A DNA stretch of 64,000 nucleotides from Actinomycetaceae bacterium. GTDB lineage: Bacteria > Actinomycetota > Actinomycetes > Actinomycetales > Actinomycetaceae. The DNA lies in NCBI GenBank assembly GCA_012516575.1, contig JAAYWS010000105.1, positions 16,429-80,428 on the forward strand, given 5' to 3'. The first letter of the stretch is position 1. Each line of letters begins with the position of its first letter. Positions 1 through 7,677 of this stretch are shown here, piece after piece. Position numbers and translations under genes: made by a program. The notes beneath the pieces are model-generated. The model saw only the letters and a list, made by a program, of their open reading frames with translations, did no database searches and was not told the DNA's origin.

Positions 1-2
1 AT

Positions 3-755
3 CCTGTCGCAGCGAAATACTTACGAAAGTTTGTTGGAGCACGTGAGCTCCTTCATGCTGAGAGTAGGTGGTGTCTGTGGATGGAGGATCTTGATCCTGC
101 AGATCTAGCTAAATCTTCGTTGCTGAAGAGGCGAATTGATGCCGTTCGAGAGATGCGGCTAGAGAGTAAAAAGAAAGCTACGCGCGACCTTGCAGATACC
201 CCGTACTTGTTTGCTGAGAGACGACAACCTAACGTCCCTTATCTTTGTATTCCATCGGTTGTCTCGGAAACTCGATTATTCTTTACCGCTGATCGGATGC
301 CCGAAACTACGATTACATCAAACCTTGCATTCACGGCTGCTGATGAGGATGGTTTTCTTTTCGGGATCATTTCCTCATCCATGTTCATCACATGGCAACG
401 TGCTGTTGGTGGGCGCCTCAAATCTGATTTACGTTTCTCTAACACGATTGTGTGGAATAATCTGCCACTGCCAGAAGTTAGCGACAAGCTTCGGGCGGAG
501 ATTATTAAAGCCGGGCAAGGTGTACTCGATGCGCGTGCATTGCATCCAGAAAGATCCCTAGCTGACCACTATAACCCGCTCGCGATGGCCCGGGAACTTC
601 TCAAAGCGCATCGCGCCTTAGATCGCGTCGTCGATAAAGCATTCGGTGCGCGCCAGCCACTTGAAACAAACGAACAACGGCTGGAACTTCTATTTAAGAG
701 CTACTTAAAAATGACCGAATCTGATGCACTCGTAAAAACGAAACGCCGACGGTAA
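3..755 (+). CDS. C-terminal part of an MmeI/type IIL-like DNA methyltransferase (5' end outside window)
   Basis: The frame is open from base 3 with no stop, so the gene began upstream; the ATG at 81 lies inside the conserved text KFVGAREL...RWCLWMEDLDPADL and is not the start. The segment carries features I associate with the target-recognition end of MmeI-type adenine methyltransferases: EMRLESKKKATRDLADTP, LFAERRQP, then FGIISSSMFITWQRAVGGRL, SNTIVWNNLPLP and a helical tail. The SAM-binding and nuclease parts, if any, are not visible, so a complete type IIL restriction enzyme cannot be told from a methylase subunit of a larger defence system. It likely modifies DNA in self/non-self marking. 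The next gene is a DNA-binding AlbA_2 protein on the same strand. Confidence 0.8.
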   Translation, partial: PVAAKYLRKFVGARELLHAESRWCLWMEDLDPADLAKSSLLKRRIDAVREMRLESKKKATRDLADTPYLFAERRQPNVPYLCIPSVVSETRLFFTADRMPETTITSNLAFTAADEDGFLFGIISSSMFITWQRAVGGRLKSDLRFSNTIVWNNLPLPEVSDKLRAEIIKAGQGVLDARALHPERSLADHYNPLAMARELLKAHRALDRVVDKAFGARQPLETNEQRLELLFKSYLKMTESDALVKTKRRR

Positions 756-810
756 AACACAACGAATAATCCGATGCACGTGCTGTGAGGAGAAGGACTG
801 GAGGAAATAA

Positions 811-1380
811 GTGTTTACACCTATTCACCGAGCGCTCGGAGCGGAACCCAGTGAGGTAAATAAGGAACTACTTAAGAAAGCAGTCGAACAATCTGTTCGA
901 GAGTCTTCTGATCTAGATTGGAAAAAGAGTTTCTACCATTCCAGTAAGCAGGGATGGATGGATGAAGCCGCGAAAGATCTTGCCGCGATGGCGAACAGTG
1001 GTGGCGGATGGATCGTCTTCGGAGTGCAAGAAGATCAGTATTCGGAAAGTGCCGCAGAGATTACGCCGATTCGATGGAGCAAGGTAGAACAGCAAAAATT
1101 ATTACAAGTTTCCTATGCGCGCGTGAGTCCAGGTCTTGTAGGAATAGAGTTTACCGAAGTGGAATTTGAGGAAGGCTCCGTTGTACTAGTACGAGTTCCA
1201 GACTCGCCAGATGCGCCCCATTTTGCACGGAAGGGCGACAACGCTTTTACAGCTCCACGACGCAATGGGCCACACACTGTGTACATGAGTGAGCGAGAAA
1301 TTGAACGAGGTTTCAGGGAGCGCTTCCAAAAACGTGACTTTCGTGAAGAACATATCCAAGAGCATTTGCAACATGCGTAG
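811..1380 (+). CDS. AlbA_2 (Schlafen-like) DNA-binding protein, N-terminal half ending at an in-frame TAG
   Basis: A GTG start at 811 follows a good ribosome binding site (GGAGG about 6 nt upstream). Residues about 30-180 look like the AlbA_2 putative nucleic-acid-binding domain: ESSDLDWKKSF near the N-terminus, AMANSGGGWIVFGV around 68-81, and the late FARKGDNAFTAPRRNGPHTV followed by MSEREIERGF. The frame ends at TAG 1378-1380, but the same frame stays open immediately afterwards for another 231 codons, so this is probably the front half of one gene of about 420 codons. AlbA_2 proteins occur in regulators and in defence islands; the neighbouring methylase suggests the latter, as inference. 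A 189-aa product would be made if the stop is not read through. Confidence 0.7.
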   Translation: MFTPIHRALGAEPSEVNKELLKKAVEQSVRESSDLDWKKSFYHSSKQGWMDEAAKDLAAMANSGGGWIVFGVQEDQYSESAAEITPIRWSKVEQQKLLQVSYARVSPGLVGIEFTEVEFEEGSVVLVRVPDSPDAPHFARKGDNAFTAPRRNGPHTVYMSEREIERGFRERFQKRDFREEHIQEHLQHA

Positions 1381-2073
1381 CTAGCTATCAACCCAGAAAA
1401 CGGGCTTTGCTTAAGCATCGTGGCAGTGCCACGTGAACCGTCTTCGTTGATGCCACGGCTCACCGAAGAACAAGCACTTCAATGCGCAAAAGCACTTCCG
1501 CCAGAAAGTCTGATTCGTGATAGGCGTCGCTTTATTAGACGGGAACTATACACAACACGAAAGGGGCTTCGGCAATGGGTAGCTAGCAGTTCGAGTAGCA
1601 ACATGCAACACATTAAGAAATTCATTAGTGATGATTCGACACTGGTAGCGACCTATCGGGTTGGGAATTTGACGGAAAATGAAGAAGCACGGCAGTATTA
1701 TCCAGTGGGCGAACCAAATCATTGCATGTCGGCACATATTGAGTCCGCCATAATCGACTTCTTTGGGTCGCTTCGAGTATTAGCAAAGAATCGGGCATCC
1801 AATGGCGGATTCCAAATTCGAATCGTTCTCACTGGCAATGGACGCGAGCCGATCTATATCCGGACCAATGAAGGACAAGGCAATTGGCTATTAGGCGTGG
1901 AATTTTCAGAACCAGTCCACAGTTTTCGTCAAGTTAGCAGTGAGCTAGATCCTTTGCTTCCTGTCCAAGACTTATTATTCGTTCTCAACGACCTTGCATT
2001 AGACGTTGTTAACCAAGGTGGAGTGCGAAATCTAAGGGTAATGTCTATAGCCGCTGACCGAGAGGATACTTAA
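1381..2073 (+). pseudogene. C-terminal half of the AlbA_2 gene, downstream of the in-frame amber codon
   Basis: The reading frame of the 811 gene continues directly after TAG 1378-1380 without a gap or frame change (LAINPENGLCLSIVAVPREPSS...), and ends at 2073. The stretch VAVPREPS...PRLTEEQA resembles the linker that follows the AlbA_2 domain in longer family members; the remainder (217 codons from the GTG at 1420) has no domain I recognise. The only possible start (GTG 1420) has no convincing ribosome binding site. One base change at the amber codon would restore a single open frame. Alternatives are real readthrough or two separate coupled genes. I favour a recent nonsense mutation. Confidence 0.6.
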
Positions 2074-2258
2074 AACGTTTTTTGTTGGGAAGAGTGAAGA
2101 TCTATCTAGGGTGACTAAGTAATTAACGTTAGGATTCTTCGGTTCTTCATGACAGTCTCTTCGTAGTTTCTTGGTACGGCAAACGTACTGATTGACATAG
2201 TCAATCTGGCATTTTTTAGCGCCATAGGTGACCCGAAACGTTACGCAACCTACCTAAC

Positions 2259-2322
2259 GAAATATGGGAATGTTGCGACAGTGCCGTAAAGGTACAGGCA
2301 CAAAGCAACATTCCCATATTTC
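2259..2322 (-). terminator. Long inverted repeat downstream of glnA
   Basis: Perfect 18-bp arms (GAAATATGGGAATGTTGC at 2259-2276 and its complement at 2305-2322) enclose a 28-nt loop that holds a second small GTGCC/GGCAC pair. It starts 30 nt past the glnA stop codon, so it probably forms the 3' end of the glnA mRNA. There is no U-run after it on either strand, so it may stabilise or process the RNA rather than terminate intrinsically. The rest of 2074-2352 has only small palindromes (for example ATTGAC-ATA-GTCAAT) and no gene. Confidence 0.6.
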
Positions 2323-2352
2323 ATTGAAGGTGAATGCGCGGCGTCGTCGTCC

Positions 2353-3777
2353 CTAAAGGTTGTAGTACAACGTGAACTCGTATGGATGCGGACGCTGACG
2401 CAAAGGCTCGATTTCATACTTGTACTTGTAATCAATCCACGTGCGGATAATATCCTCGGAGAACACGCCACCTTCGGTCAGATAGTCGTGATCGTCCTCG
2501 AGCGCTTCCAATGCGGCTTCCAAACTAACCGGAAGCTTCGCAATCTCTGCATGCTCTTCCGGTGGAAGCTCGTACAGATCCTTGTCAATCGGATCAGCCG
2601 GTTCGATTCGGCGCTTAATACCGTCAATACCAGCCATCAACTGTGCCGCAAAAGCCAAATATGGGTTAGCTGACGGGTCCGGGGTGCGATATTCGATCCG
2701 CTTAGCCTTCGCTGACGTGCCCGACACGGGAATACGAATACACGCCGAACGGTTACGCGCTGAATACACGAGATTAACCGGGGCTTCAAAGCCAGGGACC
2801 AGTCGGTGGAAAGAGTTCACGGACGGGTTAGTAAAAGCAAGCAACGACGGGGCATGCTCGAGCAGACCGCCAATATACCAGCGTGCCAGATCAGACAACC
2901 CACCATAACCGCGTTCATCAGCAAAAAGCGGTTCGCCATTCTTCCACAGCGACTGGTGGCAATGCATACCCGAGCCATTATCGCCATACAACGGCTTCGG
3001 CATAAAAGTAGCCGTCTTACCTGCCGTATACGCAGTGTTCTTAATAATGTACTTAAACTTCATCAGGTCATCAGCGGCGTGAAGCAATGTGGAGAACTTA
3101 TAGTTAATCTCTTGCTGACCGCCGGAGCCGACTTCGTGGTGTGCACGCTCGATCTCTAAACCAACCTGTTGACAGATCGCCGTCATTTCATCGCGCAGAT
3201 CAGCCATCTGGTCGTTCGGGGAAACCGGGAAGTAGCCGGCTTTCTGTTCCGTTTTGTAGCCGAGGTTTCCGCCGTCTTCATGCCGACCGGTATTCCAGTA
3301 GGCCTCCCCAGAATCAATTGAGAAAAAGGACTCGTGAGCTTTGTCTTGATAACGGATTTCGTCGAACACGTAAAACTCGGCCTCAGCACCAATAAAAACC
3401 TGATCGGCGATGCCAGTGGAACGCAAGTAGTCTTCCGCACGCTGGGCGATAACGCGTGGATCGCGATCATAAGCTTCACCCGTGAACGGGTCGACGACGA
3501 AGAAGTTCATCGCCAAAGTCTTACGTTTACGGAAAGGGTCGATGAATGCGGTGGTGACATCCGGAATAAGTTTCATATCCGATTCATGGATCTCGGTAAA
3601 GCCACGAATTGACGAGCCGTCAAACATGAGACCTTCCACGAGCGCTTCCGTATCAAAAGCGGCCATGGGGATCGTGAAATGTTGCATGACGCCGGGCAAG
3701 TCACAGAAACGGACGTCAATAAATTCGACATCCGAATCGCGTAGAAAAGCTTGGGCCGCGGATACATCTGCAAACAT
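2353..3777 (-). CDS. glnA: Glutamine synthetase, type I
   Basis: Makes glutamine from glutamate, ammonia and ATP in the cytoplasm. At 474 aa it has the length of bacterial GSI enzymes. It contains FDGSSIRGF at 52-60, the ATP-binding [18 protein letters not shown] at 261-278 and the C-terminal LYELPPEE at 401-408, whose Tyr402 matches the adenylylation site of the GSI-beta subtype, so control by a GlnE-type adenylyltransferase is likely (that gene is not in the window). The ATG is preceded by AAGGAG. It is transcribed alone, divergent from the lipoprotein operon at 4023. Its leader holds a 9-bp inverted repeat and its 3' side an 18-bp one, both listed separately. Confidence 0.97.
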   Translation of the reverse strand: MFADVSAAQAFLRDSDVEFIDVRFCDLPGVMQHFTIPMAAFDTEALVEGLMFDGSSIRGFTEIHESDMKLIPDVTTAFIDPFRKRKTLAMNFFVVDPFTGEAYDRDPRVIAQRAEDYLRSTGIADQVFIGAEAEFYVFDEIRYQDKAHESFFSIDSGEAYWNTGRHEDGGNLGYKTEQKAGYFPVSPNDQMADLRDEMTAICQQVGLEIERAHHEVGSGGQQEINYKFSTLLHAADDLMKFKYIIKNTAYTAGKTATFMPKPLYGDNGSGMHCHQSLWKNGEPLFADERGYGGLSDLARWYIGGLLEHAPSLLAFTNPSVNSFHRLVPGFEAPVNLVYSARNRSACIRIPVSGTSAKAKRIEYRTPDPSANPYLAFAAQLMAGIDGIKRRIEPADPIDKDLYELPPEEHAEIAKLPVSLEAALEALEDDHDYLTEGGVFSEDIIRTWIDYKYKYEIEPLRQRPHPYEFTLYYNL

Positions 3778-3789
3778 CTGAACTCCTTA

Positions 3790-3839
3790 GAATGCTGTGC
3801 AGAAAAATTCTAAACCTCAGCGCCGAAAAAACAGCATTC
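3790..3839 (-). promoter_or_regulatory. Inverted repeat in the glnA leader
   Basis: GAATGCTGT (3790-3798) and ACAGCATTC (3831-3839) are perfect complements separated by 32 nt, directly upstream of the glnA ribosome binding site. Read on the minus strand, a TAGAAT hexamer lies between the arms, so the element may be a promoter operator or, if transcribed, a leader hairpin. It does not match any nitrogen-regulator box that I can state with confidence. Confidence 0.35.
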
Positions 3840-3864
3840 ACGAAGAAAAAAGAACAGTGACAGT

Positions 3865-3900
3865 TGTCCTATTTTTCAATCACGCTAAGAGCGTAGGACA
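3865..3900. promoter_or_regulatory. Nested inverted repeat between glnA and the lipoprotein operon
   Basis: TGTCCTA (3865-3871) and TAGGACA (3894-3900) are perfect complements. Inside lies a second pair, ACGCT-AAG-AGCGT (3882-3894). It sits in the divergent promoter region and could be an operator serving either side or an RNA hairpin. Function unknown. Confidence 0.35.
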
Positions 3901-4022
3901 AAGGGCCTAGTTAAACTGTAGTTCACCTTTTTACTACGGAGATTTAATATGCCGATTTTATGCTCACAACCAAGATGAAAAAGACAGAAAACAACATAAT
4001 GAGCCGCCGTAAAGGAGACCGA

Positions 4023-4754
4023 ATGATACGACGGTTGCGGTTCGGCATAGTAGCCGTAGTCAGTTCGCTACTACTTACCGCATGCATATTTGACGAGTTC
4101 GATATCGTCGAAAATGCCGAAGAAAAAATGGGTTTCGAGTTCAGTACCGAATTTCGCCACTACGTCGGAAATTACTTTGATTACGACAAGTGGATTAATT
4201 GGTACCTGTCCGAGGACGAACTTTATCAGCTAGCTCGTGAATTCGACTCGGAACACCTGTTGCTTAACGTTGACAAGATCCTTGACATTAAAGCAGAACT
4301 GATCGACATGGTCGGCACCGAAGATCCGTACGTATACGGAGGTAACGTCCATATCAGTGCCAACAAGTTCTTCCTTGATATCGTCAACCCGAATAATCCC
4401 ACGCAAGTCGATCAATACACATGGAATTACGACCGCTGGTTTTACAACCCGGGCAGATGGACGGTTGAGCCGGTAAAACTCGACCAAGATGAAGACCCGA
4501 TGGACGATGCTTACCCGTTATCCGAGATCAAGTTCGAAACCATCGAAACACTTGTTGGATATTCCAACTACATCGTGCAAGAAAATGGCGAATGGCGCGA
4601 GTTCGACAATATGGGAAGCGTCGTCGGGATGAGTAGCGTCATGACCATGGTGCATCCGATCACCGGCGAAATTATTTACAGCGTGACCGTACACGGGGTG
4701 CGCAGTGACCAGAGCTTCTACTATGACCAAAACGGTCAACCTACCGACTGGTAA
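4023..4754 (+). CDS. Lipoprotein of unknown family
   Basis: I chose the ATG at 4023 because AAAGGAG stands just upstream and because the protein then begins with a standard lipoprotein signal peptide: basic MIRRLR, a hydrophobic core and the lipobox LLTAC with the lipidated Cys at residue 21. The mature part (about 223 aa) is acidic and rich in Tyr, Trp, Asp and Asn, with no domain I recognise. It should be anchored outside the membrane. It is followed after 9 nt by two tandem membrane paralogs, so the three genes probably form one operon ending at the terminator at 6763. An upstream in-frame ATG at 3960 would put 21 extra residues before the signal peptide and is unlikely. Confidence 0.75.
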   Translation: MIRRLRFGIVAVVSSLLLTACIFDEFDIVENAEEKMGFEFSTEFRHYVGNYFDYDKWINWYLSEDELYQLAREFDSEHLLLNVDKILDIKAELIDMVGTEDPYVYGGNVHISANKFFLDIVNPNNPTQVDQYTWNYDRWFYNPGRWTVEPVKLDQDEDPMDDAYPLSEIKFETIETLVGYSNYIVQENGEWREFDNMGSVVGMSSVMTMVHPITGEIIYSVTVHGVRSDQSFYYDQNGQPTDW

Positions 4755-4763
4755 AGGTACGAC

Positions 4764-5714
4764 ATGAAGACTATTTTTTCGATACTGATAGCCATCGCCT
4801 ATATTGGGCTCCCACTAGTTCTTTTCCGGGAAACCATGGACGTCCCGTTTGCGGTATCAACCCCACTTCTTGGTGTTGGTGCCGTGTTATGGGCTGCGTT
4901 GACGGCGCGTATCTTTACTGTGGCCTACAGCAGACCAGCGAAGTATCACAAGCAGATCAGCCGCATCCAGCAGACCGGAGTTCCCGTATCGGCGCGTATA
5001 GTGCACCAACAACATGTAGCTGGATTCGGATCCGTGGTCCGCAAAAAGCTTACCGTGCGTTTTACGAACCTTGCAGGTAGCGTCGTCGACGGTGAAATAA
5101 AAGTAACCGATACCAGTCCGCATCAGGGACGTTACGAGATTGGTCAAACCCTTCCGCTGTTGTTGAACCGGGAAGGAACTAATCCTGCCTATATTCTGGC
5201 TGAACAACAACCCAAAAACAGTAAAGTGTTCTTCGGGTTGCTCTGGACAATCTTCAATATTGCCTACGCAATTGGCCTATTCGTGGCTACCTATTACTTC
5301 AGAGGCGCCGAGTCGGTTACAGATTTCTTAGCGGTGGACGACCCGTGGGTATGGGGCGCGATCCTGATTGGCTTGTTGCTATGGGACTGGCAAGATGATT
5401 CCTCGGAGAAATATCGGCGCGACGGAGCAACCCTGACTGACGAAGAATATGGCGAGCTCATGTTATATGGCGTGCCTGCCAGCGGAGAAATCGTCAATTA
5501 CGTACAGTCTCCGGCCAAGGTCACCCGCCAAGAATTCGACAACCAGTCCTATGTTGATATTTACGTCCGATATGTTGCGGGCGGGCAACCAGTGGATCAG
5601 ATGTACACCAAGCGGATACCCAACGTTGAACTGCACGAATTACAACGCGGACCGGTCGAGGTTATCTACCTGCCACACCGGCCTGATCTTTACCAAGTGA
5701 ACATTCGGGCCTAA
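4764..5714 (+). CDS. Membrane protein, first of two tandem paralogs (DUF3592-like)
   Basis: 316 aa. Two N-terminal membrane segments (about 3-20 and 30-52) are followed by a beta-rich soluble region with TGVPVSARIV, a second pair of membrane segments near 155-175 and 192-210, and a second soluble module with YGVPASGEIVNY ending in ELQRGPVEVIYLPHRPDLY. The repeated 'GVPxSAxIV ... VxFT' pattern resembles DUF3592-type membrane proteins, but the match is loose. The next gene has the same architecture and almost the same C-terminal motif, so they arose by tandem duplication. The preceding gene is a lipoprotein; an envelope function is inferred, not shown. SD AAAGG lies upstream of the ATG. Confidence 0.65.
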   Translation: MKTIFSILIAIAYIGLPLVLFRETMDVPFAVSTPLLGVGAVLWAALTARIFTVAYSRPAKYHKQISRIQQTGVPVSARIVHQQHVAGFGSVVRKKLTVRFTNLAGSVVDGEIKVTDTSPHQGRYEIGQTLPLLLNREGTNPAYILAEQQPKNSKVFFGLLWTIFNIAYAIGLFVATYYFRGAESVTDFLAVDDPWVWGAILIGLLLWDWQDDSSEKYRRDGATLTDEEYGELMLYGVPASGEIVNYVQSPAKVTRQEFDNQSYVDIYVRYVAGGQPVDQMYTKRIPNVELHELQRGPVEVIYLPHRPDLYQVNIRA

Positions 5715-5728
5715 AACGAGGAAAACGC

Positions 5729-6664
5729 ATGATCATTCTCTTCTTTCTCTTTTACGCCTTCCCATTATTCTTCGTAGCCATTCCTAGCCCAGAAGTATCG
5801 CCACAACTAGCGAATATCCTGTTCGGTGCAGGCATAGTAATGTGGAGCGCGCTGACTTGGAAAATATTTGATCTCGCCTACCTTAATCCGCAGCGTAAAA
5901 CCGAAAAAATACGTCAAATCCAGCACACTGGCGCCCCGGTACGAGCACACATTGTTAATAAGGAATCGTATGGGAGCACCCGGAACCTGGTGCGTTCCAA
6001 ATTGACCTTGCGTTTCCGCAATTTTGCTGGGACGGATATAGAAGGTGATCTGCTTGTGACCGATAGTCGGCCAGCAGAGCGCCGATTCGAAACCGGCAAG
6101 ATGATTAATCTGCAGCTAAACCGGGAAAGTATGGTTCCGCCATATGTGACGGATGACGACGTAGCGAGGACTAACAATCTTTCTGGCCTTATCGCCGTGC
6201 TGTTCAATATTGCTTATGCCGTAGGGCTTTTTGCATTCACCCACTATCTGAAATCAGATGGCAGTGCATGGGGATTTCTGTCGCCCAGTGACCCGTGGGT
6301 GTGGGCGCCGATCATGTTCGGAATCGAGATTGCCTTCTTGAGTTTTATGGCTCGTATAGCTTCGCCGTTTACCGGTGGGCGGGTTGGAACGGCACGTAGT
6401 GCCGAAGACAGTGGCGAGCTGTTGCTCTATGGAGTATCAACACCTGGGCAGGTCGTGAATTACAACCGGTCGGGATCCGATACGAACGATGATCCGTACG
6501 TGGATTTCTACATCCGAACCACGATTAATGGACAGGTACAAGAACTGAAACACACCCAAGTAGTGCCGATTAGCGAAGTGCACACTTTACAGCGAGGACC
6601 GGTCGAAGTGATTTATCTGCCACACCGGCCTGACCTTTATACGGCGCAATTTCCGCGATCCTAG
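5729..6664 (+). CDS. Membrane protein, second of two tandem paralogs (DUF3592-like)
   Basis: 311 aa, paralogous to the preceding gene throughout: two N-terminal membrane helices, IQHTGAPVRAHIVNKES, a beta-rich region with LRFRNFAGTDIEGDLLVTD, a helix pair starting LIAVLFNIAYAVGLFAF, a DPWVWAPI stretch, and the terminal module YGVSTPGQVVNY...LQRGPVEVIYLPHRPDLY. A ribosome binding site (GAGGAAAA) precedes the ATG, 14 nt after the neighbour's stop. It is the last gene before a strong terminator. No catalytic residues are apparent. The paired paralogs may assemble as a heteromer with the lipoprotein; this is inference. Confidence 0.65.
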   Translation: MIILFFLFYAFPLFFVAIPSPEVSPQLANILFGAGIVMWSALTWKIFDLAYLNPQRKTEKIRQIQHTGAPVRAHIVNKESYGSTRNLVRSKLTLRFRNFAGTDIEGDLLVTDSRPAERRFETGKMINLQLNRESMVPPYVTDDDVARTNNLSGLIAVLFNIAYAVGLFAFTHYLKSDGSAWGFLSPSDPWVWAPIMFGIEIAFLSFMARIASPFTGGRVGTARSAEDSGELLLYGVSTPGQVVNYNRSGSDTNDDPYVDFYIRTTINGQVQELKHTQVVPISEVHTLQRGPVEVIYLPHRPDLYTAQFPRS

Positions 6665-6762
6665 CGCCTGAGCGGAGCTGGATGGGGTGGCAGCCGGGAA
6701 ATTCAGCTCATATGCCCCTGAGCTCATATGCGGTTTGCCTGTAGACCTGATTTAAATAGGAG

Positions 6763-6787
6763 AAAGGGGCTCCGCGGAGCCCCTTTT
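6763..6787 (+). terminator. Intrinsic terminator of the lipoprotein/membrane operon
   Basis: AAAGGGGCTCC and GGAGCCCCTTT form a perfect stem around a GC-rich centre, followed by TTTTC. The symmetric A/T flanks allow action on both strands, so it may also end DUF4191 transcription from the right. Confidence 0.85.
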
Positions 6788-6839
6788 CTACAGATAATGC
6801 TGATGTGTTGTTGGTGAAGGTTACGCGATAGTACCCGGC

Positions 6840-7544
6840 TTACCGACCACGCATTCCCTTGCGGTCCGGACGTACCCGGGTGGGATCAATACCTTTTGGA
6901 ATCGGCAAGGCATTCGGTTGAACCGCATCAATACGGTTCGAAACGGCATACACTTCTTCATGGGAGATCTGCTTAGGAAGCTTATTCATTGCTTTCTTTA
7001 GCTTGATCAGCGGAACTTGCCCTTCGCCCTTACCAACAACAAGCACGCTAATCGGAACTGACGGAATGATGCGTTTTAGTGCGCGGCGTTCATCTTCAAT
7101 GAGACGCTTGGTACGTCCTGGATTCCCATCGGTAATCAATACGATCCCGGGACGTCCAATTGCTCGGAAAACCATATCCTGGGTTCGATTAAAACGTACG
7201 GGCTCAGTGGAGATGACCCAGCCGCGTTTAATCTGATCAAGAACTGCTCCGGTAGCTCCCGGAACACCATCAATTTGCTTGTAGGATGCATACTTAACGG
7301 TTTGCATCAGGATAAGCATGGCAGCCAGCAAACCGGTTACTAGGCCGGTAAACGGGAACACAATCCAGCGACCGTATATTGCGGCAAGGACAATGCCGAT
7401 TACGATCCCGCCTATAAGCGATCCAAAAACCGCCAACCCAGTCCAAGAATAGGACTCTTTTGAGATGCGGTACGCGTCAATATAGGTGTGGTACCAGCGT
7501 TGCTTCTTAGGCTTGTCAGCCTTCGGAGTTTTATCTTTTGCCAT
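6840..7544 (-). CDS. DUF4191 integral membrane protein
   Basis: I use the ATG at 7544 (MAKDKTPKADKPKKQRW) because AAGGAA precedes it and orthologues start with such a basic tail; a longer frame to 7625 has no support. 234 aa: charged N-terminus, two membrane helices (about 38-85), then a conserved cytoplasmic domain with GAVLDQIKRGW, RPGIVLITDGNPGRTKRLIEDERR and a basic C-terminus. From memory the M. tuberculosis member (Rv2219) also lies next to glnA and near the E2 gene. Molecular function unknown; the soluble part probably faces the cytoplasm. Confidence 0.85.
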   Translation of the reverse strand: MAKDKTPKADKPKKQRWYHTYIDAYRISKESYSWTGLAVFGSLIGGIVIGIVLAAIYGRWIVFPFTGLVTGLLAAMLILMQTVKYASYKQIDGVPGATGAVLDQIKRGWVISTEPVRFNRTQDMVFRAIGRPGIVLITDGNPGRTKRLIEDERRALKRIIPSVPISVLVVGKGEGQVPLIKLKKAMNKLPKQISHEEVYAVSNRIDAVQPNALPIPKGIDPTRVRPDRKGMRGR

Positions 7545-7630
7545 CACAGTTCCTTGAAAAATTGCTAACACCGCCGATTTTACGGCAAATGTTACAGGGT
7601 CTCCAATGAGTAACAATACCGGCAATAGTC

Positions 7631-7664
7631 AATGGGCCGGGGACGAATCCGTCCCCGGCCCATT
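7631..7664. terminator. Terminator hairpin between sucB and DUF4191
   Basis: ATGGGCCGGGGACG (7632-7645) pairs perfectly with 7650-7663 around a 4-nt loop. TTTT follows on the plus strand, and the minus-strand side is only weakly U-rich. It sits 14 nt past the sucB stop codon, so it most likely ends the pyruvate/oxoglutarate dehydrogenase transcript. Confidence 0.8.
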
Positions 7665-7677
7665 TTAGTTATGTGAA

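Noticed and set aside
3949..3978. Nine-codon leader peptide (MPILCSQPR) after GGAG, ahead of the lipoprotein gene
   Set aside because: Possible but has no run of regulatory codons, no attenuator hairpin after it and could arise by chance.
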